The translations under genes and the position numbers were made by a program. Below the pieces are notes generated by a model. That model worked only from the letters and a program-made list of their open reading frames with translations, was not told the DNA's origin and made no database searches. A stretch of DNA of 64,000 nucleotides from the NCBI GenBank assembly GCA_036924285.1, contig JAYKYS010000005.1:29486001-29550000 (forward strand), given 5' to 3'. This stretch comes from Asterella californica. Lineage: Eukaryota; Streptophyta; Marchantiopsida; Marchantiales; Aytoniaceae. Positions 23,293 to 35,763 of the stretch are shown piece after piece (position 1 is the stretch's first letter; each line of letters starts with the position of its first letter).

Positions 23293-23610
23293 TTAAGAGT
23301 CCATGATAATATCCTCATGACCATCGTCTGTACTGATCCTAGCAGACATCTTAAAGTCACTTTTGTAAAGATCACACTCTACTTCGTCAGGAGCATTCAT
23401 GACCTCCACAATGAATGATACTTTGAACTCAACCTTCTTCGCATCTACGCCGATGCTCGCAGAAGCTTCTTGATATAAAGCAAAAATGGCACCCCAACTG
23501 CAATAGATGCTTGATCGCAACGCCTCTATACTTAACTTTGGCCTTTCCGTCTCCGTTCTAACTCCCAAACGTCTCTTCTTCAACCTCGGCACTCGAACTG
23601 GATTCTCCAT
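23293..23610 (-). CDS. Accessory ORF of unknown function in element M leader
   Basis: The frame has 105 codons and is the first after the LTR leader. It begins with a basic stretch (RVPRLKKRRLG, residues 5-15), continues with an amphipathic central part rich in Ala/Ser/Val and ends acidic (DDGHEDIIMD). I see no known domain, metal site or membrane segment. It precedes the zinc-knuckle frame by 123 bp on the same strand. Whether it is translated is unknown. Confidence 0.35.
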   Translation of the reverse strand: MENPVRVPRLKKRRLGVRTETERPKLSIEALRSSIYCSWGAIFALYQEASASIGVDAKKVEFKVSFIVEVMNAPDEVECDLYKSDFKMSARISTDDGHEDIIMDS

Positions 23611-23826
23611 GACGTATCGTCAAGACCTCCTTGTATGTCGAACCGTATATCTCTTAATCGGTAAGAGATCTCTCCAAGATTTTTGTGATCTCCAATAGCT
23701 CAACCTCCAAGCTACTAACTAATGAAGTTTCAATAGAAAATTCCTTAATCAAAAGAGATGGTGCTGACTGTACAAATTTTCAGAGAACTGAAATTTGTAT
23801 ATTTTCACTTCTCTCATGACTTTCAA

Positions 23827-24200
23827 CCCCCTCAACTTTGAAAATTCATGGCTCTTTCTCCATACCACCTTCTCTCCTGATTTCTGTTGTCCTAGATAGC
23901 TTATCAGCCAATCTAAAACACTGGAAAGTTTCTCAGGAAAATAAAATTCACAGAAAATCTGACAATGACTGTAAACTTTTTTCAGAGAACATAATTCCTC
24001 AACTCTCACGAATAGACCCCCTCAACTTTGAAAATTCATTGCTCCCTCTCTAGACCACCTTTTCCTATGATTTATTTTGTAATAGATAGGTTATCAGCCA
24101 AGCTACAGTCCTGGAAAGTTTCACTGGAAAATAAAATTCACAGAAAATCTAACAATGACTGTAAAACTTTTCCAGAGAGCAGAAATCTTCAAACTCAGAA
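23827..24200. repeat. 190-bp tandem repeat in leader of element M
   Basis: CCCCTCAACTTTGAAAATTC recurs 190 bp apart (CTCAACTTTG at 23831 and 24021). Each is followed by the same order of blocks, including TTATCAGCCAA and GAAAATAAAATTCACAGAAAA. A partial third unit lies at about 23760-23826. The units are clearly similar but diverged. Confidence 0.8.
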
Positions 24201-24925
24201 ATTTTTCTTCTCTAATAACTTCTCTCTCCTCCTTTCTCTACAACTCTTGTTTCATCCCCTTTCAACTCTCCTCAAACTCCTTCTAAGTGACAAGATGTAA
24301 AGAATAACCTCGAAGCGTCACAGATCACTACGGGATACACGAAAGGTTCTAATGTTGATAACATCGCGTTAGCTCTCTCTCCTCCCAACGTTCTCTCCAT
24401 GTGTTCTCTCATAATCTCTCTTTGTCTAATATAGAACTGAACTCTAAACATTTTCAATGATCCCTTCAAGTGAGGTCCCGGCAACGAAACCAAAAATGTA
24501 AACTCTCCACGATCTCATCGATCAACTACCCCCCGATCTCTCAACCTCCACATTTGCTCTAAAGCTCCTTTAAGATCAATTCCAGTATTAGGGCCGTTTG
24601 AGAAGTGGGGTATTGACTTTGTAGGTCCTCTTAATAAGACACCTCGAGGCAATAGATACATTGTAGTCGCCACTGACTATTGTATCAAGTGGGTAGAGGC
24701 TAGACTTTTAAGAGAGACCAATGAAACAGAAGTCGGTAGATTCCTATGGGAGAAGATCATCACAAGATTTGGATGTCCATTAGAGTTGGTTTCGGATAGA
24801 GGAGGAGAGTTTGTAGGGAGCATGACTACTGCTATGCTACAACACTTTTCTATCAAGGCACAGTAACGATCTCATACAAACCAAATGCTAATGGTCTTGC
24901 GGAGAAGACCAATCTTACACTTTGT

Positions 24926-25513
24926 ATGATGCTCGTCAAAGATGCTGGTGTTGAGACTGCGAAACATACTTGGGATAAGAGGTTACATGCCATCTTATGG
25001 GAGTACCGAACGACAACAAAGACTTCTACTGGGTACTCTCCATTTCGACTGGTTTATGGAATGGAGTTCAAGTTGCCGATCCAATTCGAATTGGATACTT
25101 TTCAAACTATTCAACGAAAGTTGAAAAGGTCGAGGGGAGAAGACGTGGTCAGATCAAGAAGAGAGCAACTCATGGAGTTGGAAGAGACTCGAGCGGTAGC
25201 AATGATCCGGATGGAACGAGCTCAGGCGTATCAAAAGAAGAGTTACGACAAACGGTTGGGCAAGAGGGAGGTAAAACCTTTTCAAGTCGGAGATTGGGTT
25301 ATGTTGTATGATGCTATCAGATTCAAGAGGGCTAGGAAGAAGTTTCTTCCAAGATATTTTGGTCCTTTTGTTGTAGATAAGGTGTGGAGCAACTTCACAT
25401 ATGACCTTCAGGAGTTGGGAGGAAGGAGATTCGATCGGATCAACCATGACAAGTTGAAGTTGTTTCATCGACGAAAGTTCTCTCTTCACTCCGAGGACGG
25501 AGCAAAAATTTAG
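24926..25513 (+). pseudogene. Integrase C-terminal part, element P
   Basis: The frame (195 codons) matches the element M integrase from AKHTWDKRLHAILWEYRT to the C-terminus, with a few substitutions. The upstream core (from about 24600, including KWGIDFVGP-like and LELVSDRGGEF blocks) is in another phase because of a one-base deletion near 24862. The terminal domain reads FLPRYFGPFVVDKVW. It has the typical GPF motif, where M has DPF. Confidence 0.8.
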
Positions 25514-25526
25514 TCCGGGGGTAAAA

Positions 25527-26444
25527 TGTAACGACTTATGTTACACATAGGAAGTTTGTCTATTAGTAAGGTGTTTAGTTATAACTAAGTGTTGAGAATG
25601 TTTATTTGCTGCCAAAGTACTTTAAGGAGGTATCAAGTTAGTCATGACTAGCTAAAAGTTAGTTATGATTAAACTTAGCTGTACTTTTGGTAGAATTCAG
25701 ATATTTGCTAAAGAGTGAGCACTACTATCTTGTCATCTTGTCTAAAAGGTAGAAAGGAGGTGGAAAGTATCCCTTATCTCCTTTTTGACTTGATATTAAT
25801 GGTTGGATTAAAGTTGTGGACTTTGTGGGCATTAAAAACAAGAAGAGATTCCACATGTTTCCTTTTTAGTGGGTCCTAGTGTAGAGGGGCGGTGGAAATT
25901 CGAGATTCCTTGAGAATATTCTAGAATCCTTCTAGAAGTTGTTGACTTTGAAGGAATAAGCCCATGTGAAAAGGTAAGAAGCCCATGTGATTAATGCTTT
26001 TACTTTAAGTAATATCTTAGTAAAACCCGGTAAAAGTAGTTACGGCTGAGTTACCGGAGGGTACCAAAGTAAAAACCTAGAATGTATAAATAGAGGAGTA
26101 GAGAAGAGCTCATCATCCTTGTTTTCACATTGTCGTAATGACAACTTGAGTAATATAGAGAGTGTGGAATATTTTTAGCATGTGAGAACTTGAGAGACGT
26201 CGTTAGAATGGAGGATTTTAGTTGATGTGTTTAAGGAGATTTTTAGTTGATTAGTTTGTGGGTGTATGAATGAGTGAACTTAGCATTTTTCCCTTCAAGA
26301 TTCATGGTGTGCTTCCATCAAAGCCATCAGAGGTGACCCCTGAGTGAGAGACAGGCCCGACATGTTGCAGATTCGTGGATGACGATCGTGGAGGTTGAGA
26401 GATCGGGGGGGGTAGTTGATCGATAGGACCGCGGAGGGTTTACA
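25527..26444 (+). repeat. 3' LTR of element P
   Basis: It starts TGTAACGACT after the polypurine tract and ends TTTACA, 918 bp. A TATA box (TATAAATA) lies at 26084-26091, and a CT/GA-rich transcribed region follows. It matches 16667-17581 in reverse orientation. Confidence 0.85.
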
Positions 26445-27444
26445 GTACCGTCTTCCTGAAGCAATTCTCGACTTCGGGGGGTTCAACTCGGCTTCTCATA
26501 CCTCCAGAAGACTGTCCTGTTTCGCAGAAGTCGACTAGCACGGCTGTTACACCTTACTCTCACACTCACATTCCAACGGGTTAGATTAATCATAGGGTGT
26601 ATGCCCCCTGTAGCCTTCCCAGGCTTCTGTCTATGAAAATGGTCTTCCTGCAGCACTACAACGACATTCACCTTCACAGAAGCTCAATAGAAGTCTCGGA
26701 AGCTCACTAGAAGAAGGTAAGAAGATGGGGAAGATGAGAGAAGATGGGGAAGAAGAGAAAATCCAAACAAGAGAAAACAAGATGAAAAGGAGAAATTAAG
26801 ATTCCGACAGGCTTCTAGTCCGGATCCTGACTAACAAGCCATCCCTGCTTGTAATAATTTGGGGAGGAAGACAACAAACGTGCGTACAGTTGCACTGTCT
26901 TCTACTTGCGGATGTCGTCTTTTGCTGTGGGAAGAAGGCTTCTTTCTTCTTCTCTTTGCTGCTCTGACTACTCAGTCTTCTGGGATCTCTTATCCATCAG
27001 ACCGACCGTACGTAGATCCGAAGTGCTCTACTAGACGAGCCAAGCTGCAATTCCACAACTACTGACAGTCACCGTCACTCAAGAAGAACACTTCCCATGC
27101 ACAATTGGGAGCGAATTCAAGGAACCCACCATCAGAAGACACAGATTAAGCTTCTGCACTCAAATCAGCAACCTATTCCCCGAGAAGAAGTCACATTGGC
27201 ATTGGGAAGCTCACTCCCTCTACTTCCTGTGCCTACTCCTCGACATATCAGTCTAATCAGCAGGACTGCACGAGGATGTCGTTCCCTGCTCCTAGACTGC
27301 GCACTACTTACACCTACATCTCCGAGCCACTGCTGATAATCAGAGAATGCAGACTTCTTCCTGCGTAATTCTCTTAGTCGAACATCGAGCGTAGCTAATC
27401 TGTCTGCACCGTAGAATGTTTTGAGTGTGTGCAGACTTCTGTAA

Positions 27445-27506
27445 CGTATAATGTGTCATGCGTCTCCTGCACCGTAAGATGCAAGAGACGCATGACACGT
27501 TATACG
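27445..27506. repeat. Inverted repeat, 22-bp arms, one mismatch
   Basis: Arm 27445-27466 pairs with 27485-27506, with an 18-nt loop and a single T/C mismatch. Each arm contains GTGTCATGCGTCTC or its complement. The function is unknown. Confidence 0.8.
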
Positions 27507-27771
27507 TGTGTGTGCAGAGAGCCTGAATTCCTACTCTGCGAGCCTACTTATGTCACTACCACGAGAAAACAGAGGAGACCCCCCACCAAAGAGAGATGGG
27601 CGTTGACAGAAGGCTGCCACCCTCACATGCAAGTGGTTCCCGTTCCAACTTTAGTCATCCACCTTGTTTACTCCTATGCTACCTATGCTGCCACATGGTA
27701 TTCTAACTAATTTTACACTAGATTTGCCACCTCCTAAGATAGCATCTTTGATCCTACTAAGATTGGAAATG

Positions 27772-28440
27772 TCAACGGCTGCGGTAGTTACTATCTACTC
27801 TGATTGCTTGGTGGCAATCTCTACATGATCTGCCCCTATCGGAGCTACTAACGCGGCTTCTGATAAGCTGGGAAGCTGTCGGTGCCTCGTGTTTGATATC
27901 ATGAAGGTCCATCCTTGTAACTCTGGTACCACGAATGCCGTCCTCCTCAATCTTACGGATTGTCTCATCCTTTAGATCTGTGTCAGAGAATTGCATCATT
28001 TTCTGGGAGCAATTACCCTCAGTACAGAATCTCCACTCCCTGTCTCCTTAGCCAACGTTGAGGTCAAGACAGCCATGAGTTGTGATCCTGTTCTCCATTA
28101 TAGCCTCATTGAGATTAGAGGAGAGCAATCCATAGAGTTGAGATCGTCGTTTGCTGCGCTCTACCATGCTCAAGACGTTCTCTCCTTCCATGAGAAGCTA
28201 CGGTGTAATTTCCTCATTACTCAGTTTCAGCTCTACAACAGCACGCTGCTGCAATTGTTCAGCTACCTGTGCAAGATGTCTAAATCGAATCCTTGAGGTT
28301 GTCGTATCGATCACGAACTTGTGAAGCCTCCAACTGTAAGAACTCTGATTGAGTCTTCAATTCCTCTACGGTAGGAACTTTTTTCTGCAGTAGGTGGCTG
28401 AGCATTCACGACAGGATATTCCAATTGCCTCATTCTCTTC
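27772..28440 (-). pseudogene. Decayed coiled-coil reading frame
   Basis: On the minus strand, pieces of a charged coiled-coil-like protein can be followed across frameshifts and stops. They include VEELKTQSEFLQLEASQVRD (about 28370), FRHLAQVAEQLQQRAVVELK (about 28270) and the segment ending at 27772 with DLKDETIRKIEEDGIRGTRV. I infer an old retroelement or captured gene. No domain is recognised. Confidence 0.35.
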
Positions 28441-30218
28441 TGATTGCCAATCTGAGGAAAACTTCGTGACCATTGTAAAACTCTCCACATCCATCCAACG
28501 CTTTCACCTAAAGCTGGGTGCTTCATCAATCTCTGGATTCTGTCCACGGGAGAATAGCAATACAACGATATGGCAGGACTTCCACCATCCCACTTTGAGG
28601 ATTGTCAATAAAGACCTCCATGCAGTCATTCCTGCACGCTGTTGTACCAGCTTCCACTCTTCAGAAGACGAATCTAGTCTTCCAGAAGACAGCTATTCCG
28701 TCTTCCGAGATTCTAACAGTGCTTCCTAAATAGCTCTCGTCTTCCGAGCTATATCTAAACAATTCTAACTAAGCAAGGCCTCGCATGGATTACCAAGAAG
28801 ACAACCCACCTTGGATTACATCCTACTTCCTATCAGAAGATGCAAGATTCGTGAAACATAGAGTGCATAACAGGTTCAGAAGATGATTGCGGGCTCCTGC
28901 GATGACAGTGGCCTCTGGGAAGACTCCTGGGACAGCTTCCGATTCAATGACATTCTCGGAAGACCTCCCGAAGCTAGGCTTCCCTTCACTGGTCTCACCT
29001 ATCTTCTGCTTCCTACGCGCAATCTATCCTCACAACAGACTCAAGACATTTGCACTCTGTTCTTCTGACTTCTCACCTCTCATACACACTCAGAAGAAGC
29101 TTGCTGCTCGGTGGGAAGATATGACCCTCGACCATTCTCTCCAGATTCTGCCAGCAAGACTTCTCATGACTCTCTCTTAAGTTCAGGAAGAAGAAGGAAT
29201 GGACTGCTATGGGTCGGACAGAAGAGATCCGAAATGGAGTCTCACGTCTTCTCGCGCATTTTGCCAGCCCTTCCATTCTTCTAGTCTCTCTAGGAAGATG
29301 TGGATTTGAGAAGCTTGGAAGACCGGGAGGCACAGGCCTAGTTCCCGACTTCCAACTTCTCGAAATAACAAAAGAACTCACCACGCCACTCAGGATTCGT
29401 ACCAAGCCTCTCTGAACACCAAAGCAAAACAAATCCACTCTTGATACGAATTGTGTACAGTCGACTTCCGAAGACAGTCAAGCTACTGAAGCGTCTTCCG
29501 AAGACAGTCTTCCGAAGATGTTCCAATCTTTCGAAGCGTCTTCTGTTCACGGTTTCGGGAGTAGAGGGGTAGTAGGGTAGGGAAATTGATAGCTGGGATC
29601 GTCAATTTGAGGTCGATGGGTGAGGAAGCTCGAATTGAACTCGGGAAGAATCAAGAAGATGTTTGACAGAAATTGGACAGCGCTTCTGCGCCCAATGTCA
29701 CAATATGAAAATGGGGATGAAGGAATCGATCGGTCAGGCTGCCTGCAAACCACTGGGCAAGAGCGAGGGATACCAACAAAGGCGAGAAGCAGTGAGGAAG
29801 GGGAGAGAACATGGGAAGAACCTCTACTATCTTCGGTTGACTTCCCGAGCTATCTTCGATCTTCTGCGCGCTTCTGGTTCGAGTTCCAGCTCCAATGCGA
29901 CCCCACAAGGCTGCTTCCGCTGTCAGCTTCTGGCTACGCCTCAATTCCACCTTCGATTCCACTTCAGTCACCCTCCAATGTCAGCTTCCGGTTGCTCACA
30001 GAAAACGTCTTCCACCTACTATGCTTCCTGCGCTTCAGCAATTCGATCTTGTCTTCTTGCTAGCTTCGAATCGATCCTAATCCTCACGCGATTTCACCTC
30101 GCTGTCTCCTCACTCAAGGCTCACTCTCGAATCGAACTTCTCAATCAAGAAACGCTCTTGCTGCGGGAAGTTGGAAATCTGCTAATGCGCTTCCTGCGTA
30201 TCTTCCCCGCAGTTTAGG

Positions 30219-31427
30219 GGTTTCGACCCTAGATGACCTACTTGACCTACCTACCTCCTTGGTGTTACCTAGTAGGTACACCCACTCTTTTACCAGGTTA
30301 AGCTTCCGCGGTTGCCGTCTTCTGGAAGCTGCGTGTCTTCCGCCGTCTTTCGTCTTCCGCCATCTTTCGTCTTCCGAAGACACCGCCGAGAAGACGCTTC
30401 CCGGAAGACGGTCGTCTTCCGAAGAAGTCAACTTCTTATTACAAAAAGTTCGTAAGATCGTCTTCCTTCTAAGGAAGACGTAATCTTAAGTAACAACGCT
30501 TCTTCAGTTATACAAACAAGTTATTAATCTTAAAAATTTACAAAATTCGCGAACCCTGTAATTTGTGGGCACCACAGCTTCCGCGTCCAATCTTCTCAGA
30601 AGAAATTTCAAGGAAGGGGAGGGATCGATGGGCTTCCTGCAAACGATCAGAGAAGCGAGGAAACACAAAAAAAAAGAGCGGAAGCGATCGAGAAGGAGGA
30701 AGAAGCAAGAAGAACCTCAGTACTGCAATTCCAATGCGCTACGCTTATGCTTGCTTTTCAGTCTTCTACGTGCCTCAATGATTCGATTCTGCTCTCATTG
30801 TCTTCGTCTTGTCACGATCCTGTTTCTATCTTTGACCTCGAGCTGCTGCGACTTTGCTTCTATAATCAACTTCAAGCTGCTGTGACTTCGAAGCTTCTAA
30901 CTCTCGATTTCTTCCTTCAGTTCACAATTTCTAATCTTCGATTCCTAATCCTTCTTCCTGGAATGCGCTTCCTGCTGGAAGATGTCATCTCTCACTCTCT
31001 CACTGATTCGCTTCTGTATGTGCTTTCAGTGTCCTTCTCAATTTGAAATCGAGTAGAAAAGCAGAAGAGAAAGCTATGGTGCTGCTGCGCCTATGGCTTC
31101 TCTATCTTCTCCTTCGCGTTTAGGTAATCGCTTGATCTACCATAGCCCTACCTACTGCGGTAGTGACTATCCGTTAGGTATACCTACCCTTATCTAGTTG
31201 GTGCGTGGTTGATACTTACCGTAGTTACAGTCATCGTCTTCTTGGGAAGCACACTCTGTCTTCCGGCTTCGGAAGAAGTTGGTTTCTTCTCACGAATTCA
31301 GCTTAAGTTCATCTTCTCGCTAAACAAGACGTAAATTTAAGTAATAAGGTTACTTCAATTATATAGACACGTCATTAACTTAAAATTTTTGAAAAAATCT
31401 CCAATCTTGCAAATTGTGGGCACCACA
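30219..31427 (+). mobile_element. Non-coding LTR-type repeat in copy B, internally deleted
   Basis: An LTR-like segment (about 30219-30576, ending TTGTGGGCACCACA) is followed by a short internal part (30577-31130) that matches 7346-7905 of copy A. A second LTR-like segment ends at 31427 with the same TTGTGGGCACCACA. Relative to copy A about 1.2 kb of internal sequence is missing. The upstream repeat (28640-30218) shares the same LTR-like segment. This fits recombination between related elements. Confidence 0.5.
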
Positions 31428-34400
31428 ACTCACTCTCATATCATTGAAATTGGGCTTAGCTTACGGACTCGGTTTGGCTCGCCTCCGCACTCCGCATTCT
31501 GCTCTCATGCCTCCGCACTCACGCACCTTTGTTCCTTGAAACCTCTAAACGTGCTCCACTCCCGCTCACTCTCTGCTCCGCTTTGCTTGGAGTAGAGTAG
31601 AAACTCTAACCAAATGCGCACAGGAAGGAAACACACTCCAAAATAACAACTTTGGATCACTCCACAAGATCGAAATCTGCCAAATGTGCATGTGCATTCG
31701 GGTTTACATCAGATTTTAGACCACCCACAACTTTCTTTTTCTTATAACTCACTCGATCGTTCACCAAATCGGATGATTTTAGATGCATTAGAATCGTCTT
31801 CTCAGTGCGCATCTACTACATTCATCAACACCAGAAATTTCTCACCAATGTCTACTCGACGTCTATCGACGCACATCTACCGACCTCAAATTAAATCCAA
31901 AAATCTATCAAAAGGAAATTTCAGCAGCGCTTCCGCACTACCTCACCACAAATTCGACCAAGAATAGATCCAAACACTACTAATCCGTACAGCAATCAAA
32001 CACACGACAAACAAGAACCAATCTGCGCATACATGCACTCACAAATCAAAGATATCAATGATCTGAACACTCTGGAGATACCACCAGCACAAATCCATGA
32101 CCTGAAAGCTCTCAATCAGATCTCGTGACTTCAGTTCTTCGAGTAAAAATGATCAATACTCACTCCATCATGCCAACCGGCACTACACAAACACTAAAGT
32201 CGAGCCAAATCCACTCTGTGCATTTGAGAATCCAAATTACGTCCACCAAGACTATCCACTATAACCAAGAGCTTGAAGACTCAACTCGAAGAACTGAAGC
32301 CTACAAGCCCTACCTGTGAAGTATACCTCTAGTGGACTAGCCCAAGAACCCGTCCTAACGACACTAACAGTCCTACCGAGATTAGCCACTCTGCACTCGG
32401 TCAACCTACCCGAGGTGCTAAACTGACGTGACAAGTATCCTTACAGTTAGGTGTATGATAGATATAGTTTTGAAAAATATAGTCTATTATAATCAAAAAG
32501 AGAAAAATAAGAAAATAATAAGATCGAGTACAACATTCATATTAGTACGTCTCAAAGCTAGAATTTTTAGTGAATATTCTTTGCTCACAAGAGATTGTTA
32601 CGAGTTTGACTAAGAGGTTGTGGATGTTTCTTCGAGCATTTCTGAAAGCGCCTGTAGGAACACATCGTGAGCATCTCCTATTTACTTTTTATCGATTTGG
32701 TTTTAAATTTTGACCATAAAGAAATCTAGAACTTAAAGAATTTATTTCAGTTTGTAGAAAATTTAAAAATTTAAAAGTCATATCTCTCCACAAGTATGGT
32801 ACTAAATGATCCATGATTCTATACAAAATTATCCTTGGATAAACTATGGTATTTCTCCCACTTCTCCGTTAGAGAAGATTATTTCTTTAACTTTGACACA
32901 CACTATTAATTATATCTTGCTTACGAAACTCTCTTGCAAAAATGCAACATAGTTTCATACATGGTTCATTGTTTTGATTGTAGGCAAAAAAGACGAAAAG
33001 TGAGAAAATAATGAACGAACTCCGGATGGATATTGACTCTGATCACGGCAGGACTAGGTTTTGCAACTAGATCGTACACTGAAAATCAATTAACGACATT
33101 CAGTATTGTGTTCATCTTAGTTACTAATAAATATATAAATATTATATATATAATACTCAAGAATAATCTAAAGTTAGAATTAAAATTCTTACTCAATTTT
33201 AACAATTAACCGAGGGGATCCATATGAGAAATATTGATATAACCCATAGGGAAGAGCAAACTGACTCGCTTCAGAAGTCACAAGTCTCAAGAATGTACTA
33301 CCAAATATACATTGATTTATTAACTAACCTTTCCTCTCATAAGGGTTAGTTAATAAATTAAAGCTAATAAAGTATGCATATGGACATGGAAAAGAGACAA
33401 AGAATGGAACCTTGCATCCATTTCTTACAAAGAAACGATAGAACTGCAATCAAATCATCAGTCAGACAAATATTATGCTGTATATCTTTTTCAGTTAAGC
33501 ATTTGGTTTGATATCGTCAAACCAAATTTTTTTCGTTTTACACATGAACAGCTTACAGAAATATGTGCCTTGCATTTGCTGATTCATCACACCTCTACTT
33601 AGAGCATCATGATCACTTGGTCCCATAAATTTAACATGTCAAAAATTAGAGTTGGAAATCTCTTTGTAATGCTTTCTGTATCAACCCCTTGTTGATGATA
33701 ATGGAGAAAGCATAATAGGCCGACCAATCAATCCAGAACCTTCTACATTCTGAATAACCAATTTAAAGAATTAAGATATAATTATATAGTCAATAAACGA
33801 TCTACGAAACTACTAATTATATGAGAGGTCTGACAGAAGCTCTTAGGAGTTTTTCATACACGTTCTTTTTCTGATAATCGTGTAAATTCTACTACTATTA
33901 AAAGGAATCAATACTATACCTTATTTTATTATTGCAAATTTAACAACTAGCTCTTTTAAGAAAAACAATTAAGAGTTTATAATTCTTTTGTTCGAGCCAT
34001 TGGTCCTCGTCAACTTTGATCTATAAGAGCTTTTCTTTGAGGAGGTCTGTGCTTGTATGTATGTGTAACGGATTGTAGCAAGTCTCTTTCGTATGCAGTT
34101 TTAGGTCATATCAACACGAGAAACTTTTCTCCATAGCTCCTCTTGTCACATCCCTTCAGCTCTCAGAATCAAGTCCATCTGACTGACAGCTACAAGTTGC
34201 AAGATTCGAGTAGAAAAACAAACTGTTACAGTTTTAAACTTCTCCTCCACACTTTGTGTTTATTTATATTTTTATTCTTTTTAGACTCTAAGGAACGAGG
34301 AAAAAAACTATTAAAAAACTTAATATTTGGGTAACCATGATGATTAATAGTGCGGGCATCCCCTTGAAAGATATACATCCATTGTGATTGTAAACATGAT

Positions 34401-34715
34401 TAACTATCTCTCTTATTCTTTGCTTGAGATACCAAAATATTTTGCATGAGAAATTGACTACATTCTGCTATTTATTTTCTCACCCTAGAAAATCTATCAG
34501 ATGGCCAGTACTGTCTTTTAATTAGTCACACTCGCTGCATGTATTGTGATGGAAAACCAATTGGTTCAGTAAAGAGACCATTATTTTCCATAGTAAGTGA
34601 TTTCTTTCAGTTGCATGAATTCTTTAGTTCTTGTCCTAATTAGGAATGATCACAACGGGCAGCAACTTTGAACTGAATTTTCTGCAAACGGTTTCTCTTC
34701 TCCCTCCATAAACAC

Positions 34716-34723
34716 TATAAATA
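34716..34723 (+). promoter_or_regulatory. Probable TATA box of SPH gene copy B
   Basis: TATAAATA lies in the same context as at 11410 in copy A, followed by the same pyrimidine-rich stretch. The leader differs by a short insertion (ATATTTCTAGC-like, about 34809-34820). Confidence 0.45.
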
Positions 34724-35763
34724 TTGTGTTATTCTTCTTCTACAACACTCTCTTTGTGTTGAGGTTGGTGATGCAGTCTGGATGAACTTGCTGATTCTCC
34801 ATGCTTGACATATTTCTAGCATCTCTCTATCTCTCTCTTGTTTCTACATATTGAGCGTTTGGAGCTTTTGATTAGGTGAACAAACTTGAAGGTAATTGTT
34901 TGAATTCTTCCCCTTCTTTGTACCTTCAAGTTGACACCCTTTTTCGTCTTGCCCCATGCCACTTCACAGCAGTCTCATCAAATTAGTAGATGCTAGTTAT
35001 GGTCTCTATGGATCGTCTTGAAGCTTTCTTTTCTTTGTGTTTTTCGACTAAGATGATATTCTGGTATAGTTACGTGGAAAAGTGTTAGGCGATGTATATG
35101 AAGTTCTAAACAATGAACTTGTTAAGTTTCAGTTCAATAGAGCTCAAGGATCATGCCTTTCTATGATTTTCGTGAGTTGTATCATATATCTATTGTACTT
35201 ATTTCTGACAGCTCATTTGGGTGATGCTCGTGAGTCTATTTATATGGCTTTACTGATTTCATTAGTGTGCTCTTGTTCCACAGTCTTAGTAATATAGTTT
35301 CATATGATATGCATCTTAGAAGTTTGTGTCACTTCTTTTCCAACTTTTCATCAAGACTAATCCCTCTATATGCAACTGACGTGATGAAAAACATGAAGAT
35401 TTGGAGACATAGTTATCTGGTTCTCATTCATATGAGTTCTGATTTTCTGGAGACAACTGTTTTACGTTCAAACTTTCTTTATCCAAGTTTTGTAGAGTCT
35501 TCTTCAACCTGAACAAAAAGTCTACATAGAAATACATGACAAAGTTCTTATGATGAGGTTTTCCTTGATGTTCCATTTGTCAGTCACTTCTTCTTCTATT
35601 CGTCTCTCTTTTCTTGACATTCAACAATCTTAGTTAGGTTTTGACACCAATCATCTTTCCTTCCTCTACCATTTAAGCAAAAACTTCCGTTTTATACTTC
35701 TGTTTCTTTAGTTATCATTCTGAATTTGCTTCTGGTTTTGAATCAGGTCGGTGGTTTTCAGCT

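Larger units (their letters stand above)
16667..24551 (-). mobile_element. Ty3/gypsy element M (minus strand), with a truncated 5' LTR
   Basis: Read on the minus strand, the element runs from a 55-bp LTR remnant (24551-24497) through a primer-binding-like TTTGGTTTCGTTGCCGGGAC, a repeat-bearing leader, two small extra frames, gag, protease, RT, RNase H and integrase. It ends with a polypurine tract next to 17582 and a full 3' LTR (17581-16667, 915 bp, TGTAAC...TTTACA). The GTTGCCGGGAC sequence after the LTR resembles that of plant Athila/Tat-type elements. Several frameshifts and stops show it is defective. A second copy, inverted and truncated, abuts it at 24552. Confidence 0.85.
24552..26444 (+). 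mobile_element. Element P: truncated inverted partner of element M
   Basis: This is the 3' part of the same family as element M, in plus orientation: the integrase from its zinc-finger end, polypurine tract (25513-25526) and a full 3' LTR (25527-26444, TGTAACGACT...GGGTTTACA). It abuts the 55-bp LTR remnant of element M at 24551/24552. Its 5' part is missing. Together with 16667-18560 it forms a large inverted repeat with arms of about 1.9 kb. The 5-bp flanks (GGATC left, GTACC right) do not match, so the pair is not a single clean insertion. Confidence 0.85.
26445..30298. repeat. GAAGAC-rich degraded repeat region
   Basis: There is no intact gene. From about 28640 to 30240 the sequence is a diverged relative of 6370-7905 in copy A. 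Examples are the CAGAAGACGAAT and TCTGCCAGCAAGACTTCTCA blocks found in both. The end (from about 30219) runs into the LTR-like segment shared with the copy A element. The left part (26445-28300) holds a hairpin and a decayed minus-strand frame. It reads as one or more old LTR-type elements next to copy B. Confidence 0.6.

Noticed and set aside
16661..26449. Single composite insertion with a target-site duplication
   Set aside because: The 5-bp flanks GGATC and GTACC do not match, so a clean single insertion event is not supported.
29663..30217. A 184-codon plus-strand frame
   Set aside because: It lies in the GAAGAC-rich repeat; the related sequence in copy A is not open in this frame and the composition is Ser/Arg/Leu-rich without a domain.
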